A DNA stretch of 64,000 bases from contig OV884056.1 of the NCBI GenBank assembly GCA_930367215.1, forward strand, positions 39,246,308 to 39,310,307. Direction: 5' to 3'. The number at the start of each line of letters is the position of its first letter. The first letter of the stretch is position 1. Both the position numbers and the translations under genes were made by a program. Below are positions 33,071 through 45,062 of this stretch, piece after piece. The notes under the pieces are model-generated. The model did no database searches. It saw nothing but the letters and a program-made list of their open reading frames with translations, and was not told where the DNA came from. This DNA comes from Pollenia angustigena. Its lineage: Eukaryota; Arthropoda; Insecta; Diptera; Polleniidae.

Positions 33071-34195
33071 CATGATTCTGTGAATATCGGATCTTAATCT
33101 ATTTTTAATATCGAACGAAGTCTAAAAAATATTATATTCAGGCAGGCGGATGGACGGACATGACTAGATCGTCTTAAAACTTGTTTGTAATGTATATACC
33201 TAAAAGGGTCTTTGATGACTTTGATGACAAAATCAATCCCCCATATTTTTGGTGGTAAGAAGAAAACAGAGTAAAACCTCTCAAAAATATTCCATTGTTA
33301 GCCGCTTTGGTCGTGTCTTTCATCAACCTTCCTGTTTGAGTAAGCTTCTGGCCATTAAATGTTTTACGTATTGTATCCATTTCTTCCCATTTACGTTAAT
33401 CCTCTTAGTTATTTTATTTTTCCCGTATGTTCGTGAAATTTCTTTAAATCAATGCAAACATAAAAGTTAACATAACATAAAACCAAAGGGGATTTCCACT
33501 GATTTTGATTGGTATATCAAATTGCCACTTGTAGCTGTTGTTCAATTTGCAAAAATAAAAAATACAAGGAAGAAAAATAAAAACTTATAAGATGTTCGTA
33601 CAAAAAAAATTGTTTTATTCATCTTCTTACATGAACAAATATATGTATTTGTGATTTTTTTTTGTGTTTTTGGAAGTCTTTTCTACAATAAATGTACACA
33701 CACAGGAATACAGGAAATATTTTTAGAACAAATTGAAATTCTTAAACAAGATACCACTGAAAAATAAGAAATAAAAAAAAACATAAGTGATTGCATTTAT
33801 AAAATTTCTAAGATTTAACGCTTTAGTGGAGTTGAAAAAACATTTCTTTTTGTAAAGACGTAAAATAATTCGGGTTAGTGTAAAAGTTTAATATACATAC
33901 TTCTATGAAATACTAACTTAACCCGGTGCGCTTTGCTACCCCCATTTACGATTATTTTTGAATCATATTATTATCATATTCGTTATACTACATCATAATA
34001 TTTTTCCCTTAATACAATTTATACAATTTTTTTAAACCGGATACCGCATTGATAACGAAGCAAATTGTACTAAATTAAGAAACTTATAAAGGATATTTTG
34101 TTAAGCTGCATGAGAACTTAAACTAATAACACAAAACAGAAATATTTTTGGATTGAAATTTGAAATAATATTAAATTATTTTTCATTATAACCTG
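33071..34195. other. AT-rich spacer with a repeat scrap
   Basis: GGATGGACGGACATGACTAG, then ATCGTCTTAAAAC (33150-33180) is a scrap of the dispersed GACGGACATGGCTAGATCG repeat. The frames 33174-33380 and 33249-33470 overlap each other and have no domain. Nothing else recognised. Confidence 0.45.
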
Positions 34196-34204
34196 GTAGA
34201 TAAT

Positions 34205-34735
34205 TTCATGGCGTTTATTTTTTAAATGTTATTTCCGGCATATATCCGCTGCGGTTGCAAGACCATGTATGTAGTCCAATTTTTGACAACTTTTTTCAGG
34301 AAATTTGGCCGTAAGGCGTCAACTGTGAATCAAATATTGGCTTCTGAGAGTTGCTGGCTTTTAAGCATAAACTAATGTCTTGATGTTGCACCATAAAAAG
34401 TAATCCAAAGGCGCACAAACGTAGGGCCAGTGAACAGGAACACGTCAGGTAAAAACGTGTTCACCAAATTTATTTTGCAATAAATCGATTGTTAAAAGCA
34501 TTGTATGGCAAGCTGCGCCATATCGTTGGAACTAAATGTCGTTTATGTTCAGCAGATTAATTTTGAAAAACAACATGTTGCGCTTGCCATTTACCGTAAC
34601 GGCAGCTTCTGGCTCATTTGGAAAGAGCGTAAAACAGCACCGAACTGTCAAATCAAACTTTAGGATGTTCAAAGATTTGTTTGGTGGTACAACTAAATCT
34701 GTTCAGGTATACATGGGACCTGTATGGAAATATAA
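34205..34735 (-). pseudogene. IS630/Tc1/mariner-type transposase, C-terminal half
   Basis: The minus-strand translation follows the DDE-transposase family in order with stops and one shift: AAVTVNGKRNML (about 34605), FQRYGAACHTMLLTIDLLQN (for the usual FQQDGAxCHT; the catalytic D is lost), VHWPYVCAPLDYFLWCNIKT (for the NWPPRSCDLTPLDYFLWG block) followed by LVYA, then FLKKVVKNWTTYM near the end. HPK before a VRCC piece stands for the HPxKVTVWC segment. Upstream parts were not found. Non-functional. Confidence 0.75.
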
Positions 34736-35674
34736 AGACGGATGTCCTAAAATTGTTTATAGATGAAAATAACAAATTTGTTTTCTTTAGTAACCGAATT
34801 TCCCCTGGGGTTGCAAGGTTCATCTAAAGGATATTACACCTTTTGGTGTTACATCCTTTAGGGCAAATCAGGTTGAGGTTATTACTGGGATCCTTAGGTA
34901 TTTAACCAATATATGGCGAACTGTTAACAGTTTACGCATCATAGAGAAACCGCTCAGAGATTTCGGAAGATTTATCTCTTCATTTCTATGGTCGTCTTTC
35001 CATGCGCTGATTAAGTCATCCAAAGATTATGTTGCTATCAGCATGGAAACTGATTTGAATCGATAAATAGTGAAGATAAGAAAGCTTCAGCTCCTGCACC
35101 AGGTGGAGTGTATGATTTTGTCGATTATGCATTCGGATTTCAACCTGTATATGAAAAATTATTCTCGCAGGCACGGAAAACTTGGCAAGCGCATATATAA
35201 ATCACCAAGTAGTTGAGATCCACGATAAATCTTGTTAAGGATTCAACGTCTCCTTTGCTTTGGCTTTTCTTTGCTTGTGGTCCCTGCATATGCAAAACGT
35301 TTTGTCATCAAAACCGTGACTAAATCAAAAGCAAGTCTGTGCAGACCTGCTTAGATCTTATGAACCATTTCGTTTGTAATTTCAAATAAAAGTGCAGAAA
35401 CTTTCATTAAAGGTCTTATTTTGAGTTTTTTTTCTGTTAGGACCAGCACTCAGGGGACGACCCCTACTAATACATTGCATTGTGTTGGAACTACGAAAAT
35501 AGGTTATGGAAAGGAGGATAGAGGGTGTAGTGTTTGTGTTCATTTGACTTGAACTTATTTATGGTGTAATCATGTTGTAAGTGAGAAGAAAGACTTCAGC
35601 AGGAAGGTTATTCACATACTAACAGTCCGGGAAAAAACGAATTCTCCGTGTAATGCGTTGTACGATTCACCTGC
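34736..35674. other. Unassigned region with a short hairpin
   Basis: The hairpin CTAAAGGATATTACACC / GGTGTTACATCCTTTAG sits at 34824-34861. From 35040 to 35680 base composition is more even and both strands give coding-like snippets (for example PAPGGVYDFVDYAFGFQPVY, plus, about 35094), but no frame persists and I recognise no family. Possibly the 5' part of an old transposon, cut at 35683 by the next element. Confidence 0.3.
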
Positions 35675-35682
35675 CAATCGAC

Positions 35683-36750
35683 CAGGGTTGTCAGATTGGT
35701 TTTGACCTTTTTCGCCAAATTCAATGTCAAAAATCGCCAAAATCGCCTAAGTCCTTATTTTTAAGTTTTTGGCAGTAAAATACATATTTTTTAATTTATT
35801 AATAATATTTTTTATAAATCAAAAAAAATTTATTTGTTACGTATCGCCAAAATACGGCAAAAATTTAAAAAAAGTCGCCATGATATATATTTTGCTTAAT
35901 TTCTATTTAGAAAAAATAGCTAGTGAATACAAAAATGGTACGATGTTAACTGTAAAATAGTTTATAGAAGTCTATTTAAAGCATCAAAAAAAAGTATTTA
36001 ACAAATATTGGATTTACATATTAATATAGTTGCAGTTTTATTATATATCTAAAACGCTTCTCCGGCAAAAATCCCTATTTGTAAGGGTATTGCATTGATT
36101 CAAAGTGCAACTTATAACTCGTAATAACGCGTCTAGAAGTTCGTATTGCATTCTACTTCGAAGGCGAGTTTTAGTGGATGGAGTTCATAGCTAAAGCACA
36201 GGCATTACTAGTAATTATTACCAGCATATAAAGAACAGTCGAAGTAAGTTCCTTAAAATTGTACGTACCTGCCGTATCGTTACAGCTTTAAAGTTTTGGC
36301 ATAAAATTACTTATCTTTCCAATTAAACAACGCTAATTTTTCCATTGTGTTTCAAAAATGTCAAAAAGTATGTAAGAGTTCATAAAAATCTTTAAAATAT
36401 CACTAACAAAAATGTATTGTATCTGTGATAATAAATTGCCAATGAAAAAATGTGCATAGACTTTAAATATATGTATGTTCAATTCTATTTATTGATTCTT
36501 TCAAGAGCACTTTTAAATATGAAAAACTATTTTCTCGCCATTTGAACATATATACTTTCAAATATTGACCATACAAATGAATGCCTCAAATTTCATACAT
36601 AATGATACTATAATAAAAATAATATTATTTCTCAGTATTGAATCAAAAAAAGCTAACAAAATCGCCAACTTTTTTTTTAAATCGCCATGTCGCCAAATCA
36701 AAAATTAGGTTGCCAAACAAATTTGAAAATCGCCACATCTGACAACCCTG
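35683..36750. mobile_element. hAT-type non-autonomous element (1068 bp)
   Basis: Ends CAGGGTTGTCAGATTGG and inverted CCACATCTGACAACCCTG with a perfect 8-bp duplication CAATCGAC (35675-35682, 36751-36758). The subterminal regions carry about ten copies of TCGCCA or close variants in the same orientation (35709-35880 and 36533-36735). No transposase. The surrounding sequence continues across the insertion. Confidence 0.85.
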
Positions 36751-36758
36751 CAATCGAC

Positions 36759-37874
36759 CACAAAAGTATGGGCTCTTGAGGAAAAATGTGTATTACGAGC
36801 AAACGTATAGGTTTTGGGAACCAGATCCCTAATTTCGTCAGAACACATCACATTGTAGTAACGATAAGACAGGCAAATACAACCCACATTGCGACGGTGC
36901 TCAAGGAAGTCAATAGAATTGGATATCCTACTGTTCATTGTGTTCGCCGTAGCTGCTTTAAGGAATTAATACAGATCCGTCTCTAAAACGTTAAACGAAA
37001 AACTTATACTCATCTTCATATGAAAAAAGTCTGTACAAACCTGGTTGAGCTTTGTAGGGTTAATGGATGTAACAGGGACTCGTTAACATTTAGGTTCATT
37101 AGAATGAATGATGATAATGAATCGATTGTTCTAAATTTTAAGCCGATCTGATATCAAAATCTTTGTTTTCTATTAAGTTGCTTAGAAGTGATCATCTTTG
37201 TTTGCAGACAGGCATGGCTAAATGCAATTTATACTAAATCGGCTCTTGGATGAATGTGGCTGGGTGTCATACACAAAATGACAAACTTCATACACAACTA
37301 CTGGTAGGAGGGTGTATAAAATGCTATTTATTAAATCCACTTCCAATTATTTCCATCTATATAAAAATAAATTATAATTCACAGCGTTTTTTCAATCTCT
37401 TACCCTTTTACTCATGAGAGTTATAAACACATAAACGGAGTTTAAAATTTCAGACATTTCCCTTAGTCTATGACTGCGAAAATCCATTTATATTTTTTGA
37501 TGACTGATTATATTAATCTTATTCAACTGTATGGAAATTGCTTGTTTCTTATTTGATTTTTTTTATTTAAGAGAAGAAATAAACAGAACTACGAATAGAA
37601 ATGTAAGTATATCAATCATGGTAGCAGGGTAAAATATAAATCCAAGGAAACATATGTGGATTAAATAAAAATAGCGTGGATGGTTTTGATTTAAATAAAT
37701 TTATTTAAATTCACATATGTATGTATGATCCGCCGTCTGAATATAATCAAGATTTATTAAAGATTTTTTATGCCACTCAGCTGCAAATATGTTATAAAAC
37801 AATTTAAATATTTTTAAAACGTAATAGAATTGCTAACAATCTAAAGCAACGAGTATTTCAGTTAACTTCTTAAT
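36759..37874. other. Continuation of the unassigned region, then repeats
   Basis: 36759-37000 continues the sequence cut by the hAT element. 37190-37325 (GGCTGGGTGTCATACACAAA, ATGACAAACTTCATACACAA) is a dispersed-repeat tail like 11750-11800. No supported gene. Confidence 0.4.
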
Positions 37875-38840
37875 GGCTTGTTTACACGCACCCAGAGAAA
37901 AAACATGTTTAAATATGGTCACCTCCAACAAAACTATTTTTAAAGAAAAATGTAAACATATTTTTTTTAAATTTAACTAATCATATTATTGTCACTGAGA
38001 ACCATATTATGGTTAAATTAGTCCTCCATCATGAAGCATCAACCATATTATGATTGCCTCCAAACATGTTATGGTTAATAATAACTTAAATATGTTTAAG
38101 ACTTATAATAGCATGGTTGGTTTTCAATCATAGAATGTTGCTCTTATAAAAGAGAAAAATACTATTTTAAATTTAAAAGCATATTTTTATCGTATTTAAC
38201 CATAACATGTTTAGAGGCAACCATAATATGGCTGTGGCTTCTTGACGGAGGGCTTATTTAACTATTTTAAGGCTGTCGGTGACAATAATATGGTTAAATT
38301 AAACAAAATATGTTTACAGTTTTCTTGAAAAATAGTTTTGTTGGAGGTGACCATATTTAAACATATTTTTTCTCTACGTGCGGTGATACAATGTATTATT
38401 ACATTGTAGAATCAAAATAATATGAAATTCTCGCCGTGTTAAAAATAAAAAAAAAATAAAAGTCTGTTTTAAGTATATTTCATGTTTACACGGATGGCAT
38501 AAGTAAAATCAAAAATAATAATAAAAAGCAGATGGTTGCAGTTTTATAATTTTTACAAGAACAACATGAAAATTTCCTGAGTTGATTTAAGTTTTTTTGA
38601 AGTTTTATAAAAATGTAATGAGCCACCGTCAATATATGCCTTTAAAATACACCTCTGGTGTGATAAAAATACAAAAGATTCTAAAATGGTTTAGAAAAAC
38701 AAAATTTACCGACCGCTTGTCAGACTTTGTTTTCGTATTCTCTCTCACTAAATACATTTTGCTTTTACATGATAAGATTTTCTCAATCTACATCATGCTT
38801 TGCAATGTCGTAATACATTGTATTACCGTGTAAACAAGCC
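37875..38840. mobile_element. Inverted-repeat element with a nested CAC-GTG MITE
   Basis: The left end GGCTTGTTTACACG continues after the nested MITE as GTGATACAATGTATTATTAC. The inverted right end GTAATACATTGTATTACCGT, then GTAAACAAGCC (38810-38840), matches the joined left end. The superfamily is open because the flanks give no clean duplication. Confidence 0.6.
37889..38380. mobile_element. CAC-GTG type MITE (492 bp)
   Basis: Termini CACCCAGAGAAAAAACATG and inverted CATATTTTTTCTCTACGTG with CG on both sides (37887-37888, 38381-38382). Long arms pair over most of the element (TATGGTCACCTCCAACAAAA against TTTTGTTGGAGGTGACCATA). The interior has many AACCATA(A/T)TATGGTT-like palindromes. Removing it restores the inverted repeat of the host element. 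Confidence 0.85.
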
Positions 38841-39317
38841 TTTAATAATATTCAACAATTAAAAAAAGTAAAAAAAATGCGTTTGGGAATGCAATGTAAA
38901 ATTTGTAGGAATGGACAAGAAAGTTGAATAAAACATTTCTGTGGAAAATAAATTCGTCCATTTTTGTCTAAGACGAGTAATGGAAACTGGCTGCACCTAA
39001 GTATATTTCCCGAGAATGTAACACCGGAATGCGAAAATGCATAAGATGTCAACCTGCATAACCCAAGGGGGGGAACACGGAGAGATAAGTCTGAAAATGT
39101 GTTCATGATAAATAAAAGTAATTTTTGCTCTTGTCCTTCCATTTCAACAAAAAAATATCCTCTTTTTTATCAAACCTATAATCATTCGATAAACGATCTT
39201 CTTTCTTAATTTCTTTAGTACTTTTAATGCACAATTCTTTGTTTTGTTTTCTCTTATAGTAACGGTGGCACGATATATTTGGTTTTTGAGATCCGCTTAA
39301 TGATTATTGCCTGTATT

Positions 39318-39587
39318 CCCTGTAACAACTTCGCCTACAAAATAATGTGTTGAGTAATCAGAAAAACATAAGAGCATTACTTACAATTCTACTGAAAGCA
39401 CCAATGAATTTTACAAGGGATGTCCCAAAATGAACGCATTAAAAAGTCATTATTTTTTTACCTGCATACATCCAAAAAAAAAGTAGTTATAGAAGTTGTT
39501 ATAGATGCAGTCATAGAAGAAAATCACAAAATAATGAGTTAAAGAAGCTATTCATTTTGAAAAAGTAGGCGAAGTTTTTACTGGGTT
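39318..39587. mobile_element. MITE of the CCAGTAAAAACTTCGCC family, copy A
   Basis: Ends CTGTAACAACTTCGCCTAC (eroded) and GTAGGCGAAGTTTTTACTGG. The interior (AATGAATTTTACAAGGGATG, CCCAAAATGAACGCATT) is repeated in inverted order in copy B. About 270 bp, no coding content. Confidence 0.7.
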
Positions 39588-39668
39588 CTTAAGAATATTT
39601 TATATTTAATTAAGGTTAACAAGACAAATTTTCTATGAAAATATTCCTTTATAAACGTTAGTTAAATT

Positions 39669-39939
39669 TCCCAGTAAAAACTTCGCTTACTTTTTCAAAA
39701 TGAATAACTTCTTTAACTCATTATTTAGTAGCTTTCTTCTACAACTACATCTTGAACAACTTCTATAACTACTTTACTGGATGTATTTAAGTAAAAAAAT
39801 TATGACTTACTTTAAAATGCGTTCATTTTGGGACTTCCCTTGTAAAATTCATTGGTTCTTTCAGTTGAATTGTAAGTAGTGCCTTCATGTTTTTCTGATT
39901 ACCCAACACATTATTTTGTAGGCGAAGTTTTTACTGGGT
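39669..39939. mobile_element. MITE of the CCAGTAAAAACTTCGCC family, copy B (inverted)
   Basis: Ends CCCAGTAAAAACTTCGC and inverted GGCGAAGTTTTTACTGGG. It is almost a mirror copy of A, separated by about 80 bp of AT-rich spacer, so the pair makes a large hairpin. Confidence 0.7.
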
Positions 39940-40617
39940 TAATTAAATTCAAAGAAAGTAACGTTAACAGGGGCTTTAATGACAATAATAAGAGGCAATC
40001 TTGATTTTCTGCTTATATGTCAGTCAGTTATGGATCAATCAGCCTGAATTTCGATAGACAAATTAATGCCCCTATTGCGGCTCTCCACTTTTGTAACAGT
40101 TTGGTTGTCTTTGGTAAATTCACATTGCCATTCTCAACTCAGCTGGCAGTTGGCTATTCAGTTGTGTATCTGTATTTTCTGTCGTGGTATTGCCGTTTTC
40201 AACTTTGTAAAAGTTTAGTCGACAAATATGTTAAATACACACAACTGCTAAGAAGAAGTTGTGTTATTGGCAGTTAAAGTAAATTTTATTTTTCAAATCG
40301 GTGAAAATCGAAAACAAAATGGAGAAATCATATGTATACATTTTTGTAATAACTTGTTCGCTATTTTTAAAAACTTTTAATAGTTTGAAAATAAAAACAA
40401 AAGCTCACTTTGAGCGGCTTGTCCAGCTTATTTAGAGAAACTTGCGGAAAACACAAAAGTTTGGTATGATGAACAATTCATGTATGGAGTTATGGGAAGA
40501 GCTTATAGTGGAGTTAAGTAGTTTGGGACCACGACAAGAATTTCTCTTAAACACTTAAACACTTAAAATCTTTTTAATCTTATTATAATATTCCTGGCAC
40601 AGGTTTGCATACACTAC

Positions 40618-40980
40618 AAGGCAAGTAAAAAGAAAAAACGTGCCAACAATAAAAGAAACACTCAAGCGACAGGAAGAGGGCTATCACCAGAAGTTCCCTT
40701 AAATAGCCTTGATGATACTGTTTCGCAGCTCTTGTACTGCAAGTCGGGCCAAGTATTTGGTGTTTAAAATATTCCACCATCAAGTGACAATTTTACTGAG
40801 TTAGTTCGACTCGGAGTTCAACGAACACCGACCAAGGATTGTCAACTCAGCAGCACCTGTTCTTCAGGTCTCGCTGCTATAACAACAACAACAGCTACCC
40901 TTAGAAGAAGAAGAACTCAACAGACACAAGAAAGTTTCGTTACTTATTAGAAGTTCTTACTTGGCACTGAGAAGTTCAAG
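40618..40980 (+). pseudogene. Myb/SANT-like (zeste-type) protein of a PIF/Harbinger element, decayed
   Basis: A 49-codon run reads KASKKKKRANNKRNTQATG, then SPEVPLNSLDDTVSQLL and SGQVFGV before a stop. These are the spaced ATGxG, L..LdexV..LL and SGxxFGV blocks that follow the Myb/SANT DNA-binding domain in fly transposon-encoded accessory proteins. Further on come STCSSGLAA and LRRRRTQQTQESF in another frame. The DNA-binding domain itself is not seen. Identification is moderate; the neighbouring transposase piece supports it. Confidence 0.5.
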
Positions 40981-41079
40981 ACGATTGGAATCATCACGAA
41001 TTTGTCTTATTGTACTAAGCGCATCTATACAAGAGTTTTCCTTTTTATCGTCATAAAATAAATCGACACTTATATCCAT
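40957..41079 (-). pseudogene. PIF/Harbinger transposase N-terminal fragment
   Basis: 40 codons from an ATG at 41079: MDISVDLFYDD, then ALSTIRQIRDDSNRLEL. The pattern of an acidic start followed by R.IRD.SNPFEL is usual for the N terminus of Harbinger transposases. The frame stops right after, and the catalytic part is absent. It converges with the Myb/SANT-like remnant. Confidence 0.5.
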
Positions 41080-42149
41080 TATAAATACTTTTTATTCGAC
41101 ACAACAGTTAAAAACTCTTTTAGTTTAAAAAAATTATTTAATTTTATTAAATTTTCCCTTGTCAAACGTGATATTTAAGCTTGCAAGTTTAACGCAAACT
41201 CAACTAAAAACAGTTGGGTATCACAATACCTTCTCTACTCATAAGGACCCAAAATATATATACTTTATATGGTCTCAATATTTTGCAAATTACAAAAGGA
41301 CTGACAATCTTAAATAAACCCACTTTACATCGTGCTTTTGTGTTGCCTCTCCTTAGTCCTTATTTGAATACATAATTAAATAAACCCTTTTCGCATGTGG
41401 TTGTGGGTATAATAAACTTTAGAAAAATGGCAATAAATAAATAAACCTATGCATCAACTAGTAATCAGAGACATTAATATAAAAATACTCAATATTATGA
41501 GGAAATTATTAAAAATCACGCTAATAACACGTTACTGCTGCACTTGTTGCAAATTCATAAAATTTTTCCAATCCTTTTCTTTTAGTTCGCTGAAATTATT
41601 CAAAAACATGAAAAGAGACGGTACTCAGTTACGGCATTAAGAAAGTATTGCAGTTAAAAAATAGAAAAATGTTTGCTTTAAAAGTAAAAAAAGAAATTGT
41701 ATTAAAAGAAAATTCAAAACGAATAAATCAGCAGTATTTGTTATTGAAATTGTATACAACACTTGTGCAGATTAAATAATTTGTAACTAAAGTGAAATAT
41801 AACCAACCAACAAAATAACACCAAGTTTACAACTATAAACATGCAATTTTATAAGGGAAAAGTTTACAGAACATGTAACAAAAAATGAAACAGAAACACT
41901 TGTTGCCGAAAATAAATAATACCTATAAAACAAAATAAAAAGTAAGTGCAATAATTGCAGTTGTATAGAAAACAGAGTTTAAAACGAAATTTATGGTCAT
42001 ATTTAATAATTGCAACATAAAATATATAAAGTTTAAAAAGAGCAAAAACCATTTAAAATAATTTGTACAAATTTACTAATAGTATTTTTAAAGCAACATT
42101 AATTGTTTTGCCTAAATTGGGGTACAACTTTTTTTATGTATTTGTATAT
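41080..42149. other. AT-rich spacer with a repeat scrap
   Basis: 41210-41330 contains ACCCAAAATATATATACTTT and further phrases of the dispersed repeat type. The rest is AT-rich with short frames lacking any domain (41449-41640 plus, 41864-42052 minus). Confidence 0.45.
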
Positions 42150-42490
42150 TTATACCCACACCGCCATATGTGGAAAGGGGTTTATGCGTTAATGCTGTTA
42201 TGTGTAACCATAGAAATAGTAGTTCTATATTCACTTTTTGTGTACCGATCATCTCAGAATCACTTTCTTACTATATCTAAACATGTCTACCCAGTCTTTC
42301 GGCTGGCTGTCCTGGCACACTGTGTGCGAAAAGTCCTTCTTAAAATCCCTTTAAAATTAAAAAATCTTATACATATACACACATTAGTAGATGTAGGTAA
42401 CTAGAAATATCCGTCACAAATTATGACTCATAATTTCAAAACTTAAGTTTGTTGCTGCAAAACCTTGAACGGATGAATGAATTTTCTTAA
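42150..42490 (+). repeat. Dispersed repeat, GTGCGAAAAGT type
   Basis: GTACCGATCATCTCAGAATC, ACCCAGTCTTTCGGCTGGCTG and GTGTGCGAAAAGTCC parallel 12895-12990. The 113-codon frame overlapping it (42063-42404) is a by-product of the repeat. Confidence 0.55.
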
Positions 42491-44837
42491 CTTAAGACCC
42501 AAATACACTTGTCAAATGCTTGTCCAGCCGGCGAATACATCATGTACATGTGCTTGACGTAATATTCGCCGTCATATCTAAATTTTTTGATTTTCCATTC
42601 AGCATCGTCGGTGTGACACATACAAACACATTTTCACTAATACTACCACAATGCTTGATGAGTATTTTGATCAAGTATTTGGGCCTTTAGTTTCATATTG
42701 AGTAGACATTTTTAAAAATTTTTCTGGTAACACCCGGTAAAACAAAAAATATTTTTATATTGTGCATTCTGCTGCCTAAAAGTATACTAATTTAAAAAAA
42801 AAACAATTTAGAGAAATAGTCGGAAGAGAAATGTGTTTTACACATCTTTAGAAAATGATTTTTTTTAAAACAAGTTTTTATGAAAATTCGTTTAAAAGTG
42901 AAGTATTTTTTGCTAATAAGGCCGTTAAATATTAAACAAATAAGATAAACAAACCCGGAAAGTCGACACCCTACAACACGATACCCTTCCCTTATGTGTA
43001 TAAATGATTACATTATGAAACAAATAAAGAAGCATAGTCGGTCAGTCTCGATTATATGAAATAATGTAGTAGAATATAATATAAATATGAGGTTTGATCG
43101 ATAAAGAAGAGGTTTTCTAAATTATAAGACAATCAAAAAAATCGCAATTAAGTTTACTTAAGAGTTATTCATATTGAGTTTTCCTTATGAGTCGCGTAAA
43201 TTAACTAAATATCATTGAATTGTTTAAATATAGTGAGTTGTACCATGGACAAAAGCTTTATATTCCTTCTCGACGAAATTATACTATTTAAAAAAAAAAC
43301 TTAACATTATTAAAAACCAAATTTATATAAACTTTTGCAGTAAGTTTGGTATTCTGGCAACTACTGGACTTGTCTATCAGTGCGAATATTGTGGAATGGA
43401 TTCACGCCAGAGACTTTGGAAAATTTCACTTCATCATACGTTTGCCGAAATTTTACACAATAAGTACCAAGACTTTTGGCTAATTTTTGGCAGTAAAAAT
43501 GGGGTTTTAAATGGGTCATTTATGAAAGGTATAGCCCACTTGAAAATTTTGTACAGAGGTTTTTAAATAACATTCATAGAAGTTATTTATGCAGATTTTA
43601 TTCAATGCGAAAATGTTTAAGACATAAATGTCGATGGAAGGTGATTTTTATAGTGAATTAGAGTTATGGACTTTACTGAATCAAGCACCACTTACCCGGA
43701 TTTTGCGCGGTTTTTAAAATAGGCCCGCGGATATTATAAAATATATTATACTGCAAATCTATAATACTTATAAAAAAAAAATACTCAACATGGAACATAT
43801 TTCAAGAAAATTAGTGTCGTCATATTTAACGGCTCTAGAGAGATATATGTACAATATTACTCAAAAATATCGATTGACTTTTAATTTAAAACTTTTGTTT
43901 CTTCTTATATTTCTTACTTATCAATCAATAATAATTTAGATAATTAAAAACTCAAAAAAGTTTTCAAGAATTTTGGTGATAAGGGCGAAGCAATCAATAC
44001 ATAAGCCTCTATCACACTCTAAGGCATTTTGCGATCGAGATTTAGCTTTATTTTAGCGCATTACAGAATGCGGCTGCCACACATCTTCTTTGCTTACAAT
44101 TTTTCGTAGTTTATATATATAAAATCGCAGTAGATTTTAGATGTTCTCTCTGGAACTTTTCGGGCATAATTTTTTAATAAAAGGTAAGACATGGCTATAT
44201 CCCACCAGAAGCTTATTTGCCTTCGGCAAAAGTCTTGTTGTCTTCATAACAGCCAAGCCAAGTGCAGCGAACGAACCTGTAACCAAGTAAAAACTGGCCG
44301 CCATCATTTTTTTGGCTTATATTGTAAGGCGGTAGTTACTTATGTTTTGGTTTATACCCAATATGCAATTTTGCTGGAAATTAAGTGCTAAACAATTGGT
44401 ATTCAAGTTCGAAATTCAAGTTTCAAAGGTTAAGATATACTTTTGTTACACTTTATTTCCATAGCATTCTTCAGTAAAATGGGAATTTGAAATTAAGTGA
44501 ATATAAGAAAAATATTTTGAAACACCAATAGCATTTAAAAAATACGTTTGATCTCCGGTTTATTCCAGTTAAATTTTAAGCACTTTACTTTCATAAAAAA
44601 ATTTAAAATTTCTGCTGCGCTCAGAAACTTTCTGCAAAAATCGGTGTTTAAATTTCTTGTTTTAAAATAGCAACAACACTAATGGCCAATTTTCAGGATT
44701 GATATTAAAACACATTTATTTTTAAAATCGTTTTAAATACAAAATTCTCTTCTTCACTAAAAACTTAAGTGAAACTTAATTCACCGATGTGGTACACTTA
44801 ATTTCAACTTAAGTTTCCATTGTAATATTTTAGCAAG
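42491..44837. other. AT-rich region, no feature supported
   Basis: No gene, RNA or element boundary found. A 48-codon frame after CTTTTGCAG at 43332-43340 and a 66-codon frame at 44191-44391 have no recognised family. Confidence 0.45.
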
Positions 44838-45062
44838 GTTGCCTCAATATCACAACAATACAACAACAACAGGCAAAGCATTAACAGTCAGCTGTTTTTT
44901 TAGACCACCTTGTAAATAAATACACTTTTTATAATTTTTTTTTTTTTTTTTTTGTATATAGTAGTGCTACCATACTTTTATCTTAATTAAATAAGACTTT
45001 TCAAATAAAACTCAAAAAACCAATCTGATTTAAATACGATTTAAGTTTGTTATGAAAATTAA
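44838..45062 (-). repeat. Uninterrupted copy of the 6.7-7.5 kb repeat
   Basis: Inverted relative to the copy at 6700-7490, sharing AACAACAACAGGCAAAGC, AGACCACCTTG, GTGCTACCATA and AATACGATTTAAGTTT. It carries a single ATTTAAAT (about 45028) where the other copy holds the hAT MITE. Confidence 0.75.

Noticed and set aside
35094..35340. Coding exon (PAPGGVYDFVDYAFGFQPVY region)
   Set aside because: The open stretch is short, stops follow in every frame, and I recognise no family; it is more likely part of the old element cut by the hAT insertion.
40016..40277. 86-codon plus-strand frame
   Set aside because: No family recognised, and it lies beside the Harbinger remnants in likely transposon flank.
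42063..42404. 113-codon plus-strand frame
   Set aside because: Its second half is a copy of the dispersed repeat seen at 12.9 kb, and the start is low-complexity.
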